A DNA stretch of 64,000 nucleotides from CBDUEF01 sp018063485 (GCA_037045435.1 JBAOID010000003.1:248001-312000); one strand, 5' to 3'; shown: positions 54,762-64,000, counted from the first letter of the stretch. Notes: generated by a model from the sequence alone, not told the origin. Numbers and translations are program-made.

Positions 54762-55409
54762 ATGATTGAAGCACGCCCCCTTCCCGCCTATCTGGTGCAT
54801 CGTTTCCATGGGTGGCGCGCGACCACCTACCACGACAACAAGGCCTGGTATCGTCGTTTGGCCGAAAGCGGGCAACATCCGCGCGCGATGGTGATCTCGT
54901 GCTGCGACAGCCGGGTGCATGTGACTTCGATCTTCGGGGCGGATGAGGGTGAGTTCTTCATCCATCGCAACATTGCCAGTCTGGTGCCACCCTATACCCC
55001 GGATGGCGAGCGGCATGGCACCTCGGCGGCACTGGAATTTGCGGTCATGTCCTTGGGCGTGGCGCATATCGTGGTGCTGGGGCACAGCAATTGCGGCGGG
55101 GTGAAGGGCTGTCACGCAATGTGTTCGGGCCATGCGCCGGAAATGGAGGAAAAATCCAGTTTCGTCGGCCGCTGGATGGATATCTTGCGCCCCGGCTATC
55201 AGCGGGTGTCGCATCTCCCCGAGTCTGAGGTGCTGACAGCCTTGGAAAAGGAAGCGGTACTGGTGTCGCTGGATAACCTGATGACCTTTCCTTTCGTGAA
55301 ATCAGCGGTTGAGGATGATCGGCTGACGTTGCACGGGCTTTGGACGGATACCGGCGCGGGTGTGTTGGAGCAGTTTGATCCCGCACGCAGTGCCTTCGTG
55401 CCAGTTTGA
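54762..55409 (+). CDS. Beta-class carbonic anhydrase
   Basis: 215 residues. Zinc ligands and catalytic dyad are visible: Cys47-x-Asp49-x-Arg51 in VISCCDSR, and His108 and Cys111 in VLGHSNCGGVKG. FIHRNIASLVPPY and TSAALEFAVMSLGVAHIVV fit the family. GGAGG lies before ATG 54762. It hydrates carbon dioxide to bicarbonate, for carboxylases and pH balance. Confidence 0.95.
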   Translation: MIEARPLPAYLVHRFHGWRATTYHDNKAWYRRLAESGQHPRAMVISCCDSRVHVTSIFGADEGEFFIHRNIASLVPPYTPDGERHGTSAALEFAVMSLGVAHIVVLGHSNCGGVKGCHAMCSGHAPEMEEKSSFVGRWMDILRPGYQRVSHLPESEVLTALEKEAVLVSLDNLMTFPFVKSAVEDDRLTLHGLWTDTGAGVLEQFDPARSAFVPV

Positions 55410-55498
55410 TCCAAGCGGTGCGTAGCCATCGGTTGCAAAGGCCGGTTCAGAACCAGGGCCGGTCGTGTTAGGCTGACATCGCAACAGGAGACGCCGCG

Positions 55499-56032
55499 AT
55501 GCGCATGATCCGCCGGTTATTTATGTATGTTATTGGTTTGGTTGTGATCCTGGTACTTGGCGCCTATGCCTTGCCAAGAGAAGTGACCGTCAAGCGCGGC
55601 GTGGTGATTGACGCCCCGGTTGAGACTGTTTTCCCCTTGGTCAACTCCTTGAAGCGGATGTCTGAATGGTCGCCGTGGATCGGCCGCGACCCAGCGATCA
55701 AGCTGGTGTTTTCCGGCCCTGATGCCGGGGTTGGGGCCACGATGGGTTGGTCTTCGGTCATGGAGCAGGTTGGTAACGGAACGCAGGAAATCACCCAAAG
55801 CATAGTGAACGCGCGAGTTGAATCACGTTTGGTGTTTGGTCAGATGCGGCCTTCGGTGGCGGTGTTTGACCTGACCACCGAAGAATTGGGCACAAGGGTT
55901 GAGTGGTCACTGATCTCGGATATGGGCATGAACCCGGTGGGGCGCTGGATGGGGTTGATGATGGACCGCTGGGTCGGGCCGGATTTTGAAACCGGGCTGG
56001 CGCATTTGAAGGCGCAAGCCGAAACACGCTAG
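55499..56032 (+). CDS. SRPBCC (START-like) domain protein with N-terminal membrane anchor
   Basis: 177 residues. A membrane helix (LFMYVIGLVVILVLGAYALP) is followed by a START-like fold: VTVKRGVVIDAPVETVFPLVNSLKRMSEWSPWIG and TRVEWSLISDMGMNPVGRWMGLMMDRWVGPDFETGLAHLK. Such domains bind lipids or other hydrophobic ligands. CAACAGGAGA precedes the ATG. Function unknown. Confidence 0.82.
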   Translation: MRMIRRLFMYVIGLVVILVLGAYALPREVTVKRGVVIDAPVETVFPLVNSLKRMSEWSPWIGRDPAIKLVFSGPDAGVGATMGWSSVMEQVGNGTQEITQSIVNARVESRLVFGQMRPSVAVFDLTTEELGTRVEWSLISDMGMNPVGRWMGLMMDRWVGPDFETGLAHLKAQAETR

Positions 56033-56044
56033 GATCGCCAGCCG

Positions 56045-57661
56045 CTATTGCAGCACCTTGCCAGAGGGCCAACTGATCAGGCTGTTCAACGCCACCTCCT
56101 TCTTTGCACCGGCAGGCAGATCAAAAGTCCAGGCCAGAACGCCGCGCTGACCATCCACATCGGTTTCGACCGGCATTGGATCGGCGGTAAAGCTGATCTC
56201 AAGATCCTCTTGTTCCGAATAGGGCACTTGATCCATCAGTTTGACGGGCCAGGATTCTGTGCTTAGGTTTTCGATTTGCAGCACGGCCTCTTCGGCGATT
56301 TGGGTGGACGAAGAGATGATCCCGCGATCCCCTTGCAAGCGTTTGGGTTCATCGCGTTCAGGCGCAGCCCCTCGATTGCGCCAAAGCCAAGCTCGTATTC
56401 ATCGCCGGGGGCGACACCGGTGAGCCAGGCTGAACCGACAAGCGTGTGATCGCGCGACAGAAAGGCTTGACCGGGCAAAAGGATTTCGCCGGTGTCATTG
56501 GTAAAGCTGGCCAGCAGGAAAGCGGTTTGATCGTAACGAGGAATGGCGCGGGCCTCAATTGTCGGCGTGGTAATTTTCTCATCCAGCGCAAGGCGCAGGT
56601 CTTCAACGCCGGAGGCCACGGAAACCGGGCTGGGGTAGACGTAAACCACAACATCGCCTTGCAGTTCAGCCGCGGCCACCACAGGCTCCATCATCGCCTC
56701 GGTGGTCGCCGGTGCCGCCATCGTATCGCCCTCGGAGGCCGATTTGCCAAGGGCTGGCATCGGCGCTTCAGGGTCGCCGATGCGAGCGCAACTGGGCGTA
56801 AAGCTGCGAGGGCTCGGATTGATCCGATGGCTGGGCGGTAGACAGCGTAAGCGACACATCGGCCCAATCCTCCCCCGAGCTTTGGCTGACCAGAACTCCG
56901 CGTGAGATGGTCAGGCTTGGCGTGTCTTTGCGTGTCAGGTTCAGATCGTAGACCGGGCGCCAACTGGCGTTCTCGACGTAATGGGTCAGGGTCAGATGCG
57001 CCTCGCCTGCCGCAGTGGATTGAAACGCTACCGACAGGGCGGTGAAGTTCTCATCGCGTTGCGACAGCGCCTCCTGTGCAGCCAGAGCCTTGGCGAGGGT
57101 TTCTTGGGCCTGTGTCACCCCCTTTTGAGCGGCGGGAAGATCGGCTTGTGCGGCAAGGGCTGTCTGGCGCGCGGTGAGGGTTTGCGTGCCGACCATCTGA
57201 GCAATACCCTGGAGCGCTTCAACCGTCAGGTTGCCACCTTCGGCTTTGATACCTTTCAGAAAGGCCGCTTGAGCCTCGGCGGATTCAACGCGGGCGTTGA
57301 TGGCGTCGATCGCGGCTTGGGCAGTGGCGAGTTGAAGGGTGGCGGCTTCCACCCCGGCTTTGGCGGCGACAAGGGCGGGGTTAGTGGCCTCATCGCGTGG
57401 CGGAAGGCGGTCGTTGCGCAAGGAAAACGCGCCAAGTTGCAGATCGGGCGAGGCAAGGCGGATCAGGTCGGGCACGATCCCCGAGGGCAGATCGGCAATC
57501 AAGAGATCATGCGGGCCGGCAGGGGCGGTAAAGGTGATATCGCGGGTGACTTGCGCGCCTTCAGGGTAAAGGGTGACCGAGATGATCTTGCTGCTGGCAA
57601 GGATCTGATCTGCCATCACGGGTTGCGGCAGCAACAGGGCAACAAGGGCAAGGGCGCGCAT
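56045..57661 (-). CDS. DUF4139/DUF4140 domain protein, two frameshifts
   Basis: Three frames give a protein of about 538 residues. A signal peptide (MRALALVALLLPQPVMA) leads into the DUF4140 domain (SVTLYPEGAQVTRDITFTAPAGPHDLLIADLP). A coiled-coil-like stretch rich in A and Q follows, then NASWRPVYDLNLTRKDTPSLTISRGVLVSQSSGEDWADVSLTLSTAQP. The rest, from about 56800, has ARAIPRYDQTAFLLASFTNDTGEILLPGQAFLSRDHTLVG, and from about 56330 EEAVLQIENLSTESWPVKLMDQVPYSE. Family members are secreted or periplasmic with unknown role (sometimes called mucoidy inhibitor-like). Confidence 0.84.
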
Positions 57662-57778
57662 GAAAATCCTCCGGTTGAATGGATGAAGAATAGCGGGTTC
57701 GCAAGGTGTGGCAAGTGGACATGCTCTTGTCGGCGAAAGGCAGTGCTGGCATGGTTCGCGCAATAAAAGGAGACGATC

Positions 57779-59106
57779 ATGACCACAGCCAAAGACGCCC
57801 TGACTGCCACGACCGCCCTGCCGAAAGTGGTGCGGGGCAAGGGGAGTTACCTTTGGGATGCTGATGGCAAGCAATATATCGACGGGTCAGGCGGGCCAGC
57901 GGTGTATTGTCTGGGGCATGGCAACGCCGAGGTGAATGAGGCGATCATCCAGCAGTTGGGTGCAATTGCCCATGGCTACCGCTATAACTTCACCACGCGA
58001 TGCGCTGGAGGAACTGACCGCGATCATTCGCACCAATGCTGGCGGCACATTGCGCGAGATGGTTTTCGTCTCGGGCGGGTCAGAGGCCGTGGAAAGCTGT
58101 CTGAAGATCGCGCTGCAATATCAGACCGCCGTAGGCCAGAAATCGCGGCGGCGGTTCATTTCGCGGCAACGATCCTGGCATGGCAACACTTTGGGCGCAT
58201 TGGGGGTTTCAGGCTTTGCCGAGCGGACGGTTGCCTATGAGGGGGCGTTTATCCCTTCGATCAAGGTGTCTGCGGTCAATGAATACCGCCCGCCTGCCGG
58301 GGCGGTTGCTGCGACCTGTGCCGCCGAGCTGGAGGCGGCGATTGTGGCGGCCGGGCCAGAGACGATAGCGGCGTTCATCTTTGAGCCAGTGGTGGGGGCG
58401 GCGGGGGGCTGTGTGCCAGCACCTGACGATTATGCGCGCCGCGTGCGTGAGATTTGCAGCCGTTATGGTGTTTTGATGATCTCTGACGAGGTGATGTGCG
58501 GGGCTGGGCGCACGCGGGCCTTGGCGGGCATTGCAGCGCGATGGGGTAGAGCCGGATATCATGGCCGTCGCCAAAGGCCTGGCGGGGGGATATATGCCCT
58601 TGGGCGTGGCGGTTTGCACGTCGGCGGTGTGGGAGGCGATCCGGGCAGCAGACGGGGCGTTTGGCACCGGCCATACCTTCACCGGGCATACGGCCTCCTG
58701 TGCGGCGGGGGTGGCCGTGCAAAAGATCATCGCGCGCGAGGGGCTGCTGGCGCGGGTGGCGGGCAATGAGGCGCTGATCAAGCAAGGGCTGGCCGATGCG
58801 CTGGCGGGAGTTGAGGCGCTGGGTGATATTCGCGGGCGTGGGCATTTCATAGCGCTGGAGCTGGTGGCGGACCGGGTCAGCAAGAAACCGTTTGCGCCAG
58901 ATCGCAAGTTGTTCATGAAAATCCGCGCGCAGGCGATGGCGAACGGATTGATCTGCTATCCGGTGGGGGGAAATGTCGATGGTGTGGCGGGGGACATCGT
59001 AATTCTCGCCCCGCCCTATAATGCCAGCGCCGATGAGTTGGGCGAGATTATTGACAAGACAGCGCGGTCGGTGCGCGGAGTGCTGGTGGCAGAGGGGTTG
59101 GCCTGA
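57779..59106 (+). CDS. Class III aminotransferase, two frameshifts
   Basis: Joined length is about 443 residues. Frame 1 carries KGSYLWDADGKQYIDGSGGPAVYCLGHGNAEVNEAI; frame 2, from about 58000, the PLP-binding FVSGGSEAVESCLKIALQYQ and the aspartate of MISDEVMCGAGRT; frame 3, from about 58535, the Schiff-base lysine in DIMAVAKGLAGGYMPLG and FGTGHTFTGHTASCAA. This resembles omega-aminotransferases that act on beta-alanine, GABA or diamines with pyruvate. The second break lies at GIAA/RDGVEPD. GGAGAC precedes the ATG. Substrate unknown. Confidence 0.86.
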
Positions 59107-59154
59107 TCCGACCAATTTCTGCCGTATTGCCAAACTGGCGCAAACGTGACGACC

Positions 59155-59322
59155 ATGCTGCGCAAATCCGCGTTAGCGTTTGGCCATGCAATCGCGAGTA
59201 TGGCCATGCCGCATCTGCTCATCTGTGTTCTTGTCAGCCTGTTTTGCTTTTTCACCATGTCGCCCGATATGGTTACGGCAGAAGGAGTTGCCGATGGCAA
59301 CAGCGAGACCGAAGGGCGGTGA
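59155..59322 (+). CDS. Possible small membrane or secreted peptide
   Basis: A 55-codon frame encodes a basic start (MLRKSALAFGHA), a hydrophobic stretch (PHLLICVLVSLFCFFTM) and an acidic tail ending in ETEGR. This would fit a small signal-anchored peptide. The ribosome binding site is weak and I know no homologue, so it may be chance. The rest of the stretch 59107-59467 shows nothing else. Confidence 0.25.
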   Translation: MLRKSALAFGHAIASMAMPHLLICVLVSLFCFFTMSPDMVTAEGVADGNSETEGR

Positions 59323-59467
59323 AGGCGAGGCAAGGGGGAGAGTTGCCGCCGGGGATTTCACCGCGGCTTGGCGATTCATGAGCCGCTGACAGTTGATCAA
59401 CCCGGCACATGTGGGCGCGCTGACAAATCAGGCGGGCATGGCACGGGCCTTGTCCGCGTGAAAAGAA

Positions 59468-59489
59468 AAACCCCGCCGAAGCGGGGTTT
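59468..59489 (-). terminator. Terminator of asd
   Basis: Perfect 9-base arms AAACCCCGC / GCGGGGTTT with a 4-base loop, followed on the minus strand by TTCTTTTC. It lies 12 bases beyond the asd stop. Confidence 0.88.
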
Positions 59490-59500
59490 CATCAGGGTGA

Positions 59501-60523
59501 TCAGCCTTTTTTCAAGCAGCGGTTTCCCAGAACCTCGGCAATCTGAACAGCGTTCAGCGCCGCACCCTTGCGCAGGTTGTCCGAGACGCACCACAGGTTC
59601 AGCCCGTTATCAATCGTGCTGTCCTGGCGGATGCGGCTGATGTAGGTGGCATAGTCGCCGACACATTCGATGGGTGTGATATAGCCGCCGTCTTCGCGCT
59701 TATCTATCACCATGATGCCGGGAGCCTCACGCAAGATATCACGGGCCTCGTGTTCATCGAGGAATTCTTCGAACTCGATGTTGATCGATTCCGAATGGCC
59801 GACAAACACCGGAACGCGGACACAGGTTGCGGTGACCTTGATATTCTTATCAAGGATCTTCTTGGTTTCCGCGACCATCTTCCACTCTTCCTTGGTCGAG
59901 CCGTCATCAAGGAAAACGTCGATATGCGGGATCACGTTGAAAGCGATCTGTTTGGTGAACTTGGTTGGTGGCTTGTGATCGGTGGGGTTGTAGATCGACT
60001 TGGTCTGATCCCACAGCTCGTCAATGCCCTCTTTGCCGGCGCCCGACACCGATTGATAGGTCGAGACTACCACGCGCTTGATCTTCGCGCGGTCGTGCAG
60101 GGGCTTCAATGCCACAACCATCTGTGCGGTCGAGCAGTTGGGGTTGGCGATGATCATCTTGTTCTTATAGCCGACGATGGCGTCGGCGTTCACTTCCGGT
60201 ACGATCAACGGCACGGCGGGATCGTAGCGGTAAAGCGAGGAATTGTCGATCACCACGCAACCCGCAGCGGCGGCCTTGGGGGCGTAGATCTTGGTTGCAT
60301 CAGAGCCGATGGCGAAAAGCGCCATGTCCCAGCCAGTGAAATCGAACGTTTCGAGATCGCGGGTTTTCAGGGTCTTGTCGCCAAAGCTGATTTCAGTGCC
60401 CAGCGATTTGCGCGAGGCCAGTGCGACGATTTCGTCCACCGGAAACTCGCGCTCGGCGAGGATGTTCAGCATTTCACGGCCCACGTTGCCCGTGGCACCA
60501 ACGACTGCAACCTTATACCCCAT
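59501..60523 (-). CDS. asd: Aspartate-semialdehyde dehydrogenase
   Basis: 340 residues. The NADP site is VAVVGATGNVGREML; the catalytic cysteine lies in IIANPNCSTAQMV; VCVRVPVFVGHSE, SINIEFEE and GLNLWCVSDNLRKGAALNAVQIAE are conserved. A five-codon-longer frame exists, but those codons contain the AAGGAG site, so the start at 60523 is right. It supplies aspartate semialdehyde for lysine, threonine and methionine; dapD of the lysine branch lies 14 kb away. Confidence 0.96.
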   Translation of the reverse strand: MGYKVAVVGATGNVGREMLNILAEREFPVDEIVALASRKSLGTEISFGDKTLKTRDLETFDFTGWDMALFAIGSDATKIYAPKAAAAGCVVIDNSSLYRYDPAVPLIVPEVNADAIVGYKNKMIIANPNCSTAQMVVALKPLHDRAKIKRVVVSTYQSVSGAGKEGIDELWDQTKSIYNPTDHKPPTKFTKQIAFNVIPHIDVFLDDGSTKEEWKMVAETKKILDKNIKVTATCVRVPVFVGHSESINIEFEEFLDEHEARDILREAPGIMVIDKREDGGYITPIECVGDYATYISRIRQDSTIDNGLNLWCVSDNLRKGAALNAVQIAEVLGNRCLKKG

Positions 60524-60588
60524 GGGGCTCTCCTTCACGTCAAAGATCGCTGCCCCTTAGCGCAAAGGCGGGGGCGGGAAAAGCGGAT

Positions 60589-61767
60589 TCAATCGGTGCG
60601 GTCGCGCGACAAGAGATAGACGGCAAGGCCTGCAAAGGTGACAAGGCCGTAAAACAGGAACAGCGCGGAAAAGGGCGCGGCGTTTGCCATGTCGGAATCG
60701 AGAGCAAAGCGGGCATGGATGCGGCCCGTGCCGATTTGCATCAGGCCAGCAAAGCCGATGGCGAACAGGTTCAAGAGGGTGACCCCGCGCCCCAGGAGAT
60801 GCGCAGGCAGAAAGGCACGGCCATGCGCCATGACCATGGGGTACGAGGCACCGCACAGGCCCACCGCCATGATCAGCCCGACAGTGGCGGTGCCGCCGGA
60901 CTGCTGCATCGCCCCCAGAGCGGTGATTGCGGCGGCCATGATGAAGTTGCCGCCAAACACCACCCATTTGCGGCTACCCAAGAGCCGGTCCAACGGGCCA
61001 TAGGCGAAGTTCCCCGCTACCATCGCCAGCCCCATCATCAGCGTAACAGTGCCGATCTGCGCCGCATCGGCAGCGAACACATCGGAATAATAAGGCCCGA
61101 CCCATAGCCCACGCAACCCAGCAGACGGCGCATAGCAAACCGCCATCATCACCATGACGGGCCAAAGCGGCTTCATGCGCAGAAGGTCGAGCAACGAGCC
61201 TTTGGTGGAATGAACGGCGGACGGTGGATTGCGCACCAGCGCCAGCACCAGCAGGGCGACGGCCATGGTGACGCCCGCCAAGCCCCACATGGTTCCCCGC
61301 CAGCCGAATGCGGCCACCGATTGCGACAGCGGCATCGAGGCCGCGATATTGCCGAGTGAACCGATGCCGATCATCACGCCTGACAGCGTGCCAAAGGCGG
61401 CGGGCTTCATGGAGCGGGCAAAGATATAGAACGCGGCCATCAGCACCGGCGCGCAACCGATACCGATCAGGAGCATCCCCAGCTTGATCGCCAAACCGCC
61501 GCTGGCCGTGGCAAAAACTGTGGCCCCCGCAGCGCCGATCATCAGCGGAATCGCGGTGGTCAGCCTTGGGCCGATGCGGTCAAGCGCCTCTCCTACCGGG
61601 AGTTGCGACAGCGAAAACGCCAGAAACCACAGGCCGGAGGCGGTGGCGAGGTCTTCCGGGGTAACGCCAAGATCAGCGATCAGCGAGGGGGCCAGCACCG
61701 CCAGAAAGGCGCGATAGAACTGGCTCATCACATAGGCGGCGGTCAGGCTGATCAATCCGGCGCGCAT
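60589..61767 (-). CDS. MFS transporter
   Basis: 392 residues with twelve predicted helices. The first half carries SQLPVGEALDRIGPRLTTAIPLMIGAAG, the MFS loop 2-3 motif, and the second half NFAYGPLDRLLGSRKWVVFGGN, the equivalent loop. The family branch is not certain. It lies 65 bases upstream of asd on the same strand. Confidence 0.88.
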   Translation of the reverse strand: MRAGLISLTAAYVMSQFYRAFLAVLAPSLIADLGVTPEDLATASGLWFLAFSLSQLPVGEALDRIGPRLTTAIPLMIGAAGATVFATASGGLAIKLGMLLIGIGCAPVLMAAFYIFARSMKPAAFGTLSGVMIGIGSLGNIAASMPLSQSVAAFGWRGTMWGLAGVTMAVALLVLALVRNPPSAVHSTKGSLLDLLRMKPLWPVMVMMAVCYAPSAGLRGLWVGPYYSDVFAADAAQIGTVTLMMGLAMVAGNFAYGPLDRLLGSRKWVVFGGNFIMAAAITALGAMQQSGGTATVGLIMAVGLCGASYPMVMAHGRAFLPAHLLGRGVTLLNLFAIGFAGLMQIGTGRIHARFALDSDMANAAPFSALFLFYGLVTFAGLAVYLLSRDRTD

Positions 61768-61893
61768 TGGGGATCCTTCTCATCCAGGGCCCCTTGTTGC
61801 AGGGCTGTGGCGCGCGGTCAATGTGATGTGACTTGCTTGAAAAGCATATGGAGCGGTGCCAAGCTGCCACGAATTTCAAGCGGAGTATTTCCC

Positions 61894-62958
61894 ATGCGCT
61901 TTACCCGGGCCGTAACAGCCTATTGTTCAATCGCATTGATGCTGATGATCAATTCGGCCCATGCCAATGACGGTTTCGGCGGCTTGGCCGCAACGGGGCT
62001 TGAATTTGGTCAGACCGAGGCGGTCGCCATGCAGGATGAAGATCTTTACATCAGCCCGACCGAAATCAGGGTTGCCTATGTTTTCAAAAACCTGACTGAC
62101 AGGGATGTCAGCGGTGAAGTGATTTTTCCTCTGCCGCCGATCCGCCTTTCCGACATGATCTATTCGCAATACAATCTGCCCGATGATCTGAGCGCCGAAA
62201 ACCTCGTGGGCTTTCATGCCGAAGTGGCCGGTGTCGAAGTGCCGGTGCAAATCGACCGGATCGCGGTGATCGAGCCGGAATGGTCTGAAACCACGCCAAG
62301 CACACAGCAATATGACGCGCCGGGCAAGGATGTCTCCGATCTCTTGCGGCAATTTGGCCTGCCGTTTTCGGTGGATGCCGAAGCGATTTCGGGGTTGCTC
62401 CTGTCACGGGGCCAAAAGGACCGCGACACTCTGGTCGCCTTGGGGCTGGCGCAATACGATTCGGCTGGAGATGACTATGCCGAAACTGCCTATCCGCTCT
62501 GGTCGGTGGTGCTGCGCTATCACTGGACGCAGACCTTTCCTGCCGGAAAGGAATTGCGCATCGCACATCGCTATCAAAATTACCCTTCGGGCGGGATATT
62601 CCAATGGATCGACCCTCCCGAAACCGGAGAATACATGTCGGATCTGGCCAAGACCTATTGCATTGACGCCCCGACATCAAAGGCGATTGCCAAGCGGTTG
62701 ACGCGGCTTGGCGACGGTGAAACCTATGTCACCGGCAGTTCCTTCGAGATGAATTACGTTTTGCGAACCGCAAATTCATGGGCCGGGCCGATCAGGCATT
62801 TCAAGCTGACCGTTGACAAGGCAAAGCCGGAAAATGTCGTATCTCTTTGCGTCAATGGGATCAGGAAAACCGGTGCAACGACATTCGTGATGGAAAAGAC
62901 CAACTATTCGCCCGAACAGGATCTGCGGATCCTGGTGGTGCAACCGCTTGCACCCTGA
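61894..62958 (+). CDS. DUF4424 domain-containing secreted protein
   Basis: About 354 residues. A signal peptide (AVTAYCSIALMLMINSAHA) precedes NDGFGGLAATGLEFGQTEAVAMQDEDLYISPTEIRVAYVFKNLTDRDVSGEVIFPLPPI, the DUF4424 start. WTQTFPAGKELRIAHRYQNYPSGG and a cysteine pair (YCID, SLCVNG) follow. Function unknown; likely periplasmic. Start ATG 61894 follows GGAG. Confidence 0.87.
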   Translation: MRFTRAVTAYCSIALMLMINSAHANDGFGGLAATGLEFGQTEAVAMQDEDLYISPTEIRVAYVFKNLTDRDVSGEVIFPLPPIRLSDMIYSQYNLPDDLSAENLVGFHAEVAGVEVPVQIDRIAVIEPEWSETTPSTQQYDAPGKDVSDLLRQFGLPFSVDAEAISGLLLSRGQKDRDTLVALGLAQYDSAGDDYAETAYPLWSVVLRYHWTQTFPAGKELRIAHRYQNYPSGGIFQWIDPPETGEYMSDLAKTYCIDAPTSKAIAKRLTRLGDGETYVTGSSFEMNYVLRTANSWAGPIRHFKLTVDKAKPENVVSLCVNGIRKTGATTFVMEKTNYSPEQDLRILVVQPLAP

Positions 62959-62964
62959 ATGCGG

Positions 62965-64000
62965 TCAATCGAGCGGCGGGGCGCCGCCCGCTTTGGTTTG
63001 CGTCTCGATATAGGGGGCCAGACGATCCGCAATTTCTGCGCTTTGCGCAGGCGGCGTGAAATCTGCCAGAACCTTCTGCCAGATCGCAGCGGCACGGGCG
63101 GCAGAGTCTCTGGCCCCGGCTGCGGTCCAGCTTCCGAAGTTCGACAGATCGGCCAGCAGCGGCGGGTAGAAGGCGTGTTCATAGCGTTGCATTGTGTGGG
63201 CGGCAGCAAAGAAATGGCCACCGGGCGGCACTTCGGCAATGGCGTCAAGCGCCAGATCATCCAGGCTGTCGCCGGGGCGAACGCAGATTTCAGCAATGCT
63301 TTGCAGCATTTCGATGTCGTTGATGAATTTCTCATAGCCAAAGGTCAAACCGCCTTCGAGCCAGCCTGCGGCATGCAAAACCATGGTGGCCTGGCCCATC
63401 AAGGCGCCCCAGATCGCCATGGTGGTTTCTTGCGCCGATTGCATATCGGGGGCGTTGGAGGCGGCACCCGAAGCCGATCGCCAGGGCAGGCCGATATGGC
63501 GGGCGAGTTGCCCCGAACCGATCTGCATTTTCAGATGTTCGGGCGTGCCAAATGCAGGTGCGCCCGATTTCATATCGACGTTCGAGGAAAACCCACCATA
63601 GCTGACCGGTGCGCCGGGGCGGGTGATCTGGGCAAGGGTAATGCCCGCCAAAGCCTCGGCATGTTGCAGCACCAGCGCGCCCGCCACGGTGACGGGGGCC
63701 ATCGCCCCCGCAAGGCAGAAGGGCGTGATCACCAGCATCTGCCCCGCACGGGCAAAATCAATGATCCCCTGTGCCATCGGAATATCGAACTGGCGCGGTG
63801 AGTTGGAGTTGATCACCGTATAGGCCCAGGTGCCGCTGGCCCAATCCTCTTCGGACAGGTTCAGGCCCGTGCGGATCATCTCGAAGGATTGGCTGACCTG
63901 ACCACGACCACGGGCAAAGACGAACATCGGCTTGTCGGCCTGGGTGAGTTGTTGGCCCATCATTTCATAATGGCGCAGCGGCAGCGGCACGTCTTGCGGC
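62965..64000 (-). CDS. Trimethylamine methyltransferase (MttB) family protein, C-terminal part
   Basis: The frame is open to the right edge; about 345 C-terminal residues are seen. Family motifs are PRQFDIPMAQGIIDFARAGQMLVITPFCLAGAMAPVTVAGALVLQHAEALAGI, SGAPAFGTPEHLKMQIGSGQLARHIGLPWR and the C-terminal SLDDLALDAIAEVPPGGHFFAAAHTMQRYEHAFYPPLL. There is no in-frame TAG, so this is the non-pyrrolysine branch, whose members include glycine-betaine and other quaternary-amine demethylases. The partner corrinoid protein would be outside the window. It is convergent with DUF4424, 6 bases apart. Confidence 0.88.
   Translation of the reverse strand, partial: PQDVPLPLRHYEMMGQQLTQADKPMFVFARGRGQVSQSFEMIRTGLNLSEEDWASGTWAYTVINSNSPRQFDIPMAQGIIDFARAGQMLVITPFCLAGAMAPVTVAGALVLQHAEALAGITLAQITRPGAPVSYGGFSSNVDMKSGAPAFGTPEHLKMQIGSGQLARHIGLPWRSASGAASNAPDMQSAQETTMAIWGALMGQATMVLHAAGWLEGGLTFGYEKFINDIEMLQSIAEICVRPGDSLDDLALDAIAEVPPGGHFFAAAHTMQRYEHAFYPPLLADLSNFGSWTAAGARDSAARAAAIWQKVLADFTPPAQSAEIADRLAPYIETQTKAGGAPPLD

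Noticed and set aside
1..64000. tRNA, rRNA genes, CRISPR arrays, riboswitches
   Set aside because: By eye I found no tRNA T-loop pattern in a cloverleaf context, no regularly spaced repeats and no known riboswitch core; a covariance-model search would be needed to exclude degenerate RNAs.

Overview
The window looks like chromosomal DNA of an alphaproteobacterium, most likely Rhodobacteraceae/Roseobacter-type. The evidence is high GC, a COQ9 homologue beside rpsU, a DUF2794 protein, family-typical palindromic repeats, AqpS-like aquaporin, the leucyl-aminopeptidase/NlpC pair, and many transporters for amines and peptides. Coding density is high. Roughly a third of the genes are split across two or more reading frames although all their domains remain readable in order. 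In most cases the simplest reading is single-base indels in a draft assembly; a minority (two IS remnants and a dpp-like operon at 22.6-23.7 kb) are truly decayed.

Region 1 (0.4-11.9 kb) is the most distinctive part. A GntR/FCD regulator sits inside a catabolic island. To its left, four overlapping minus-strand genes encode PxpB, PxpC, a hydroxylysine-kinase-like phosphotransferase and a class III PLP phospho-lyase/aminotransferase. To its right, a second minus-strand operon encodes PxpA, a highly divergent GroEL-like protein, and a complete polyamine-type ABC importer (ATPase, Tat-exported binding protein, two permeases). The 5-oxoprolinase subunits are thus divided between two operons, and similar AT-rich motifs lie in both promoter regions. 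I infer a pathway that imports a cationic or amino-acid-like compound, phosphorylates it, eliminates phosphate and ammonia, and opens a lactam.

Region 2 (12-24 kb) is peptide scavenging and genome decay: an IS110 remnant, a prolyl aminopeptidase-like hydrolase, a dipeptide-type ABC transporter (binding protein, two permeases, fused double ATPase) with an S9 peptidase inside the operon, an IS5 remnant, then a MarR-like regulator translationally coupled to a degraded second peptide transporter. A paralogue of that regulator is cut by the left edge of the window.

Region 3 (24-35 kb) holds adenine deaminase, a DMT exporter, a complete Mrp Na+/H+ antiporter operon (fused MrpAB, then C to G) and a convergent overlapping NhaD antiporter. 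Together with MscL this points to a saline or osmotically variable habitat. Region 4 (34.5-45 kb) carries deoC plus a two-module aldehyde dehydrogenase, alanine dehydrogenase with a divergent Lrp regulator, an aquaporin, rpsU, COQ9, a quinone oxidoreductase and a LOG-family enzyme.

Region 5 (45-64 kb) is mostly housekeeping and hypothetical: dapD, a YcaQ-type glycosylase, a fatty-acid desaturase, rlmN (heavily frameshifted), an IalB-like protein, a Rhizobium-type asparaginase, DUF2794, NlpC/P60 and leucyl aminopeptidase, beta-carbonic anhydrase, DUF4139, a class III aminotransferase, asd, an MFS transporter, DUF4424, and at the right edge a partial MttB-family methyltransferase. I saw no rRNA, tRNA, CRISPR array or intact transposon.
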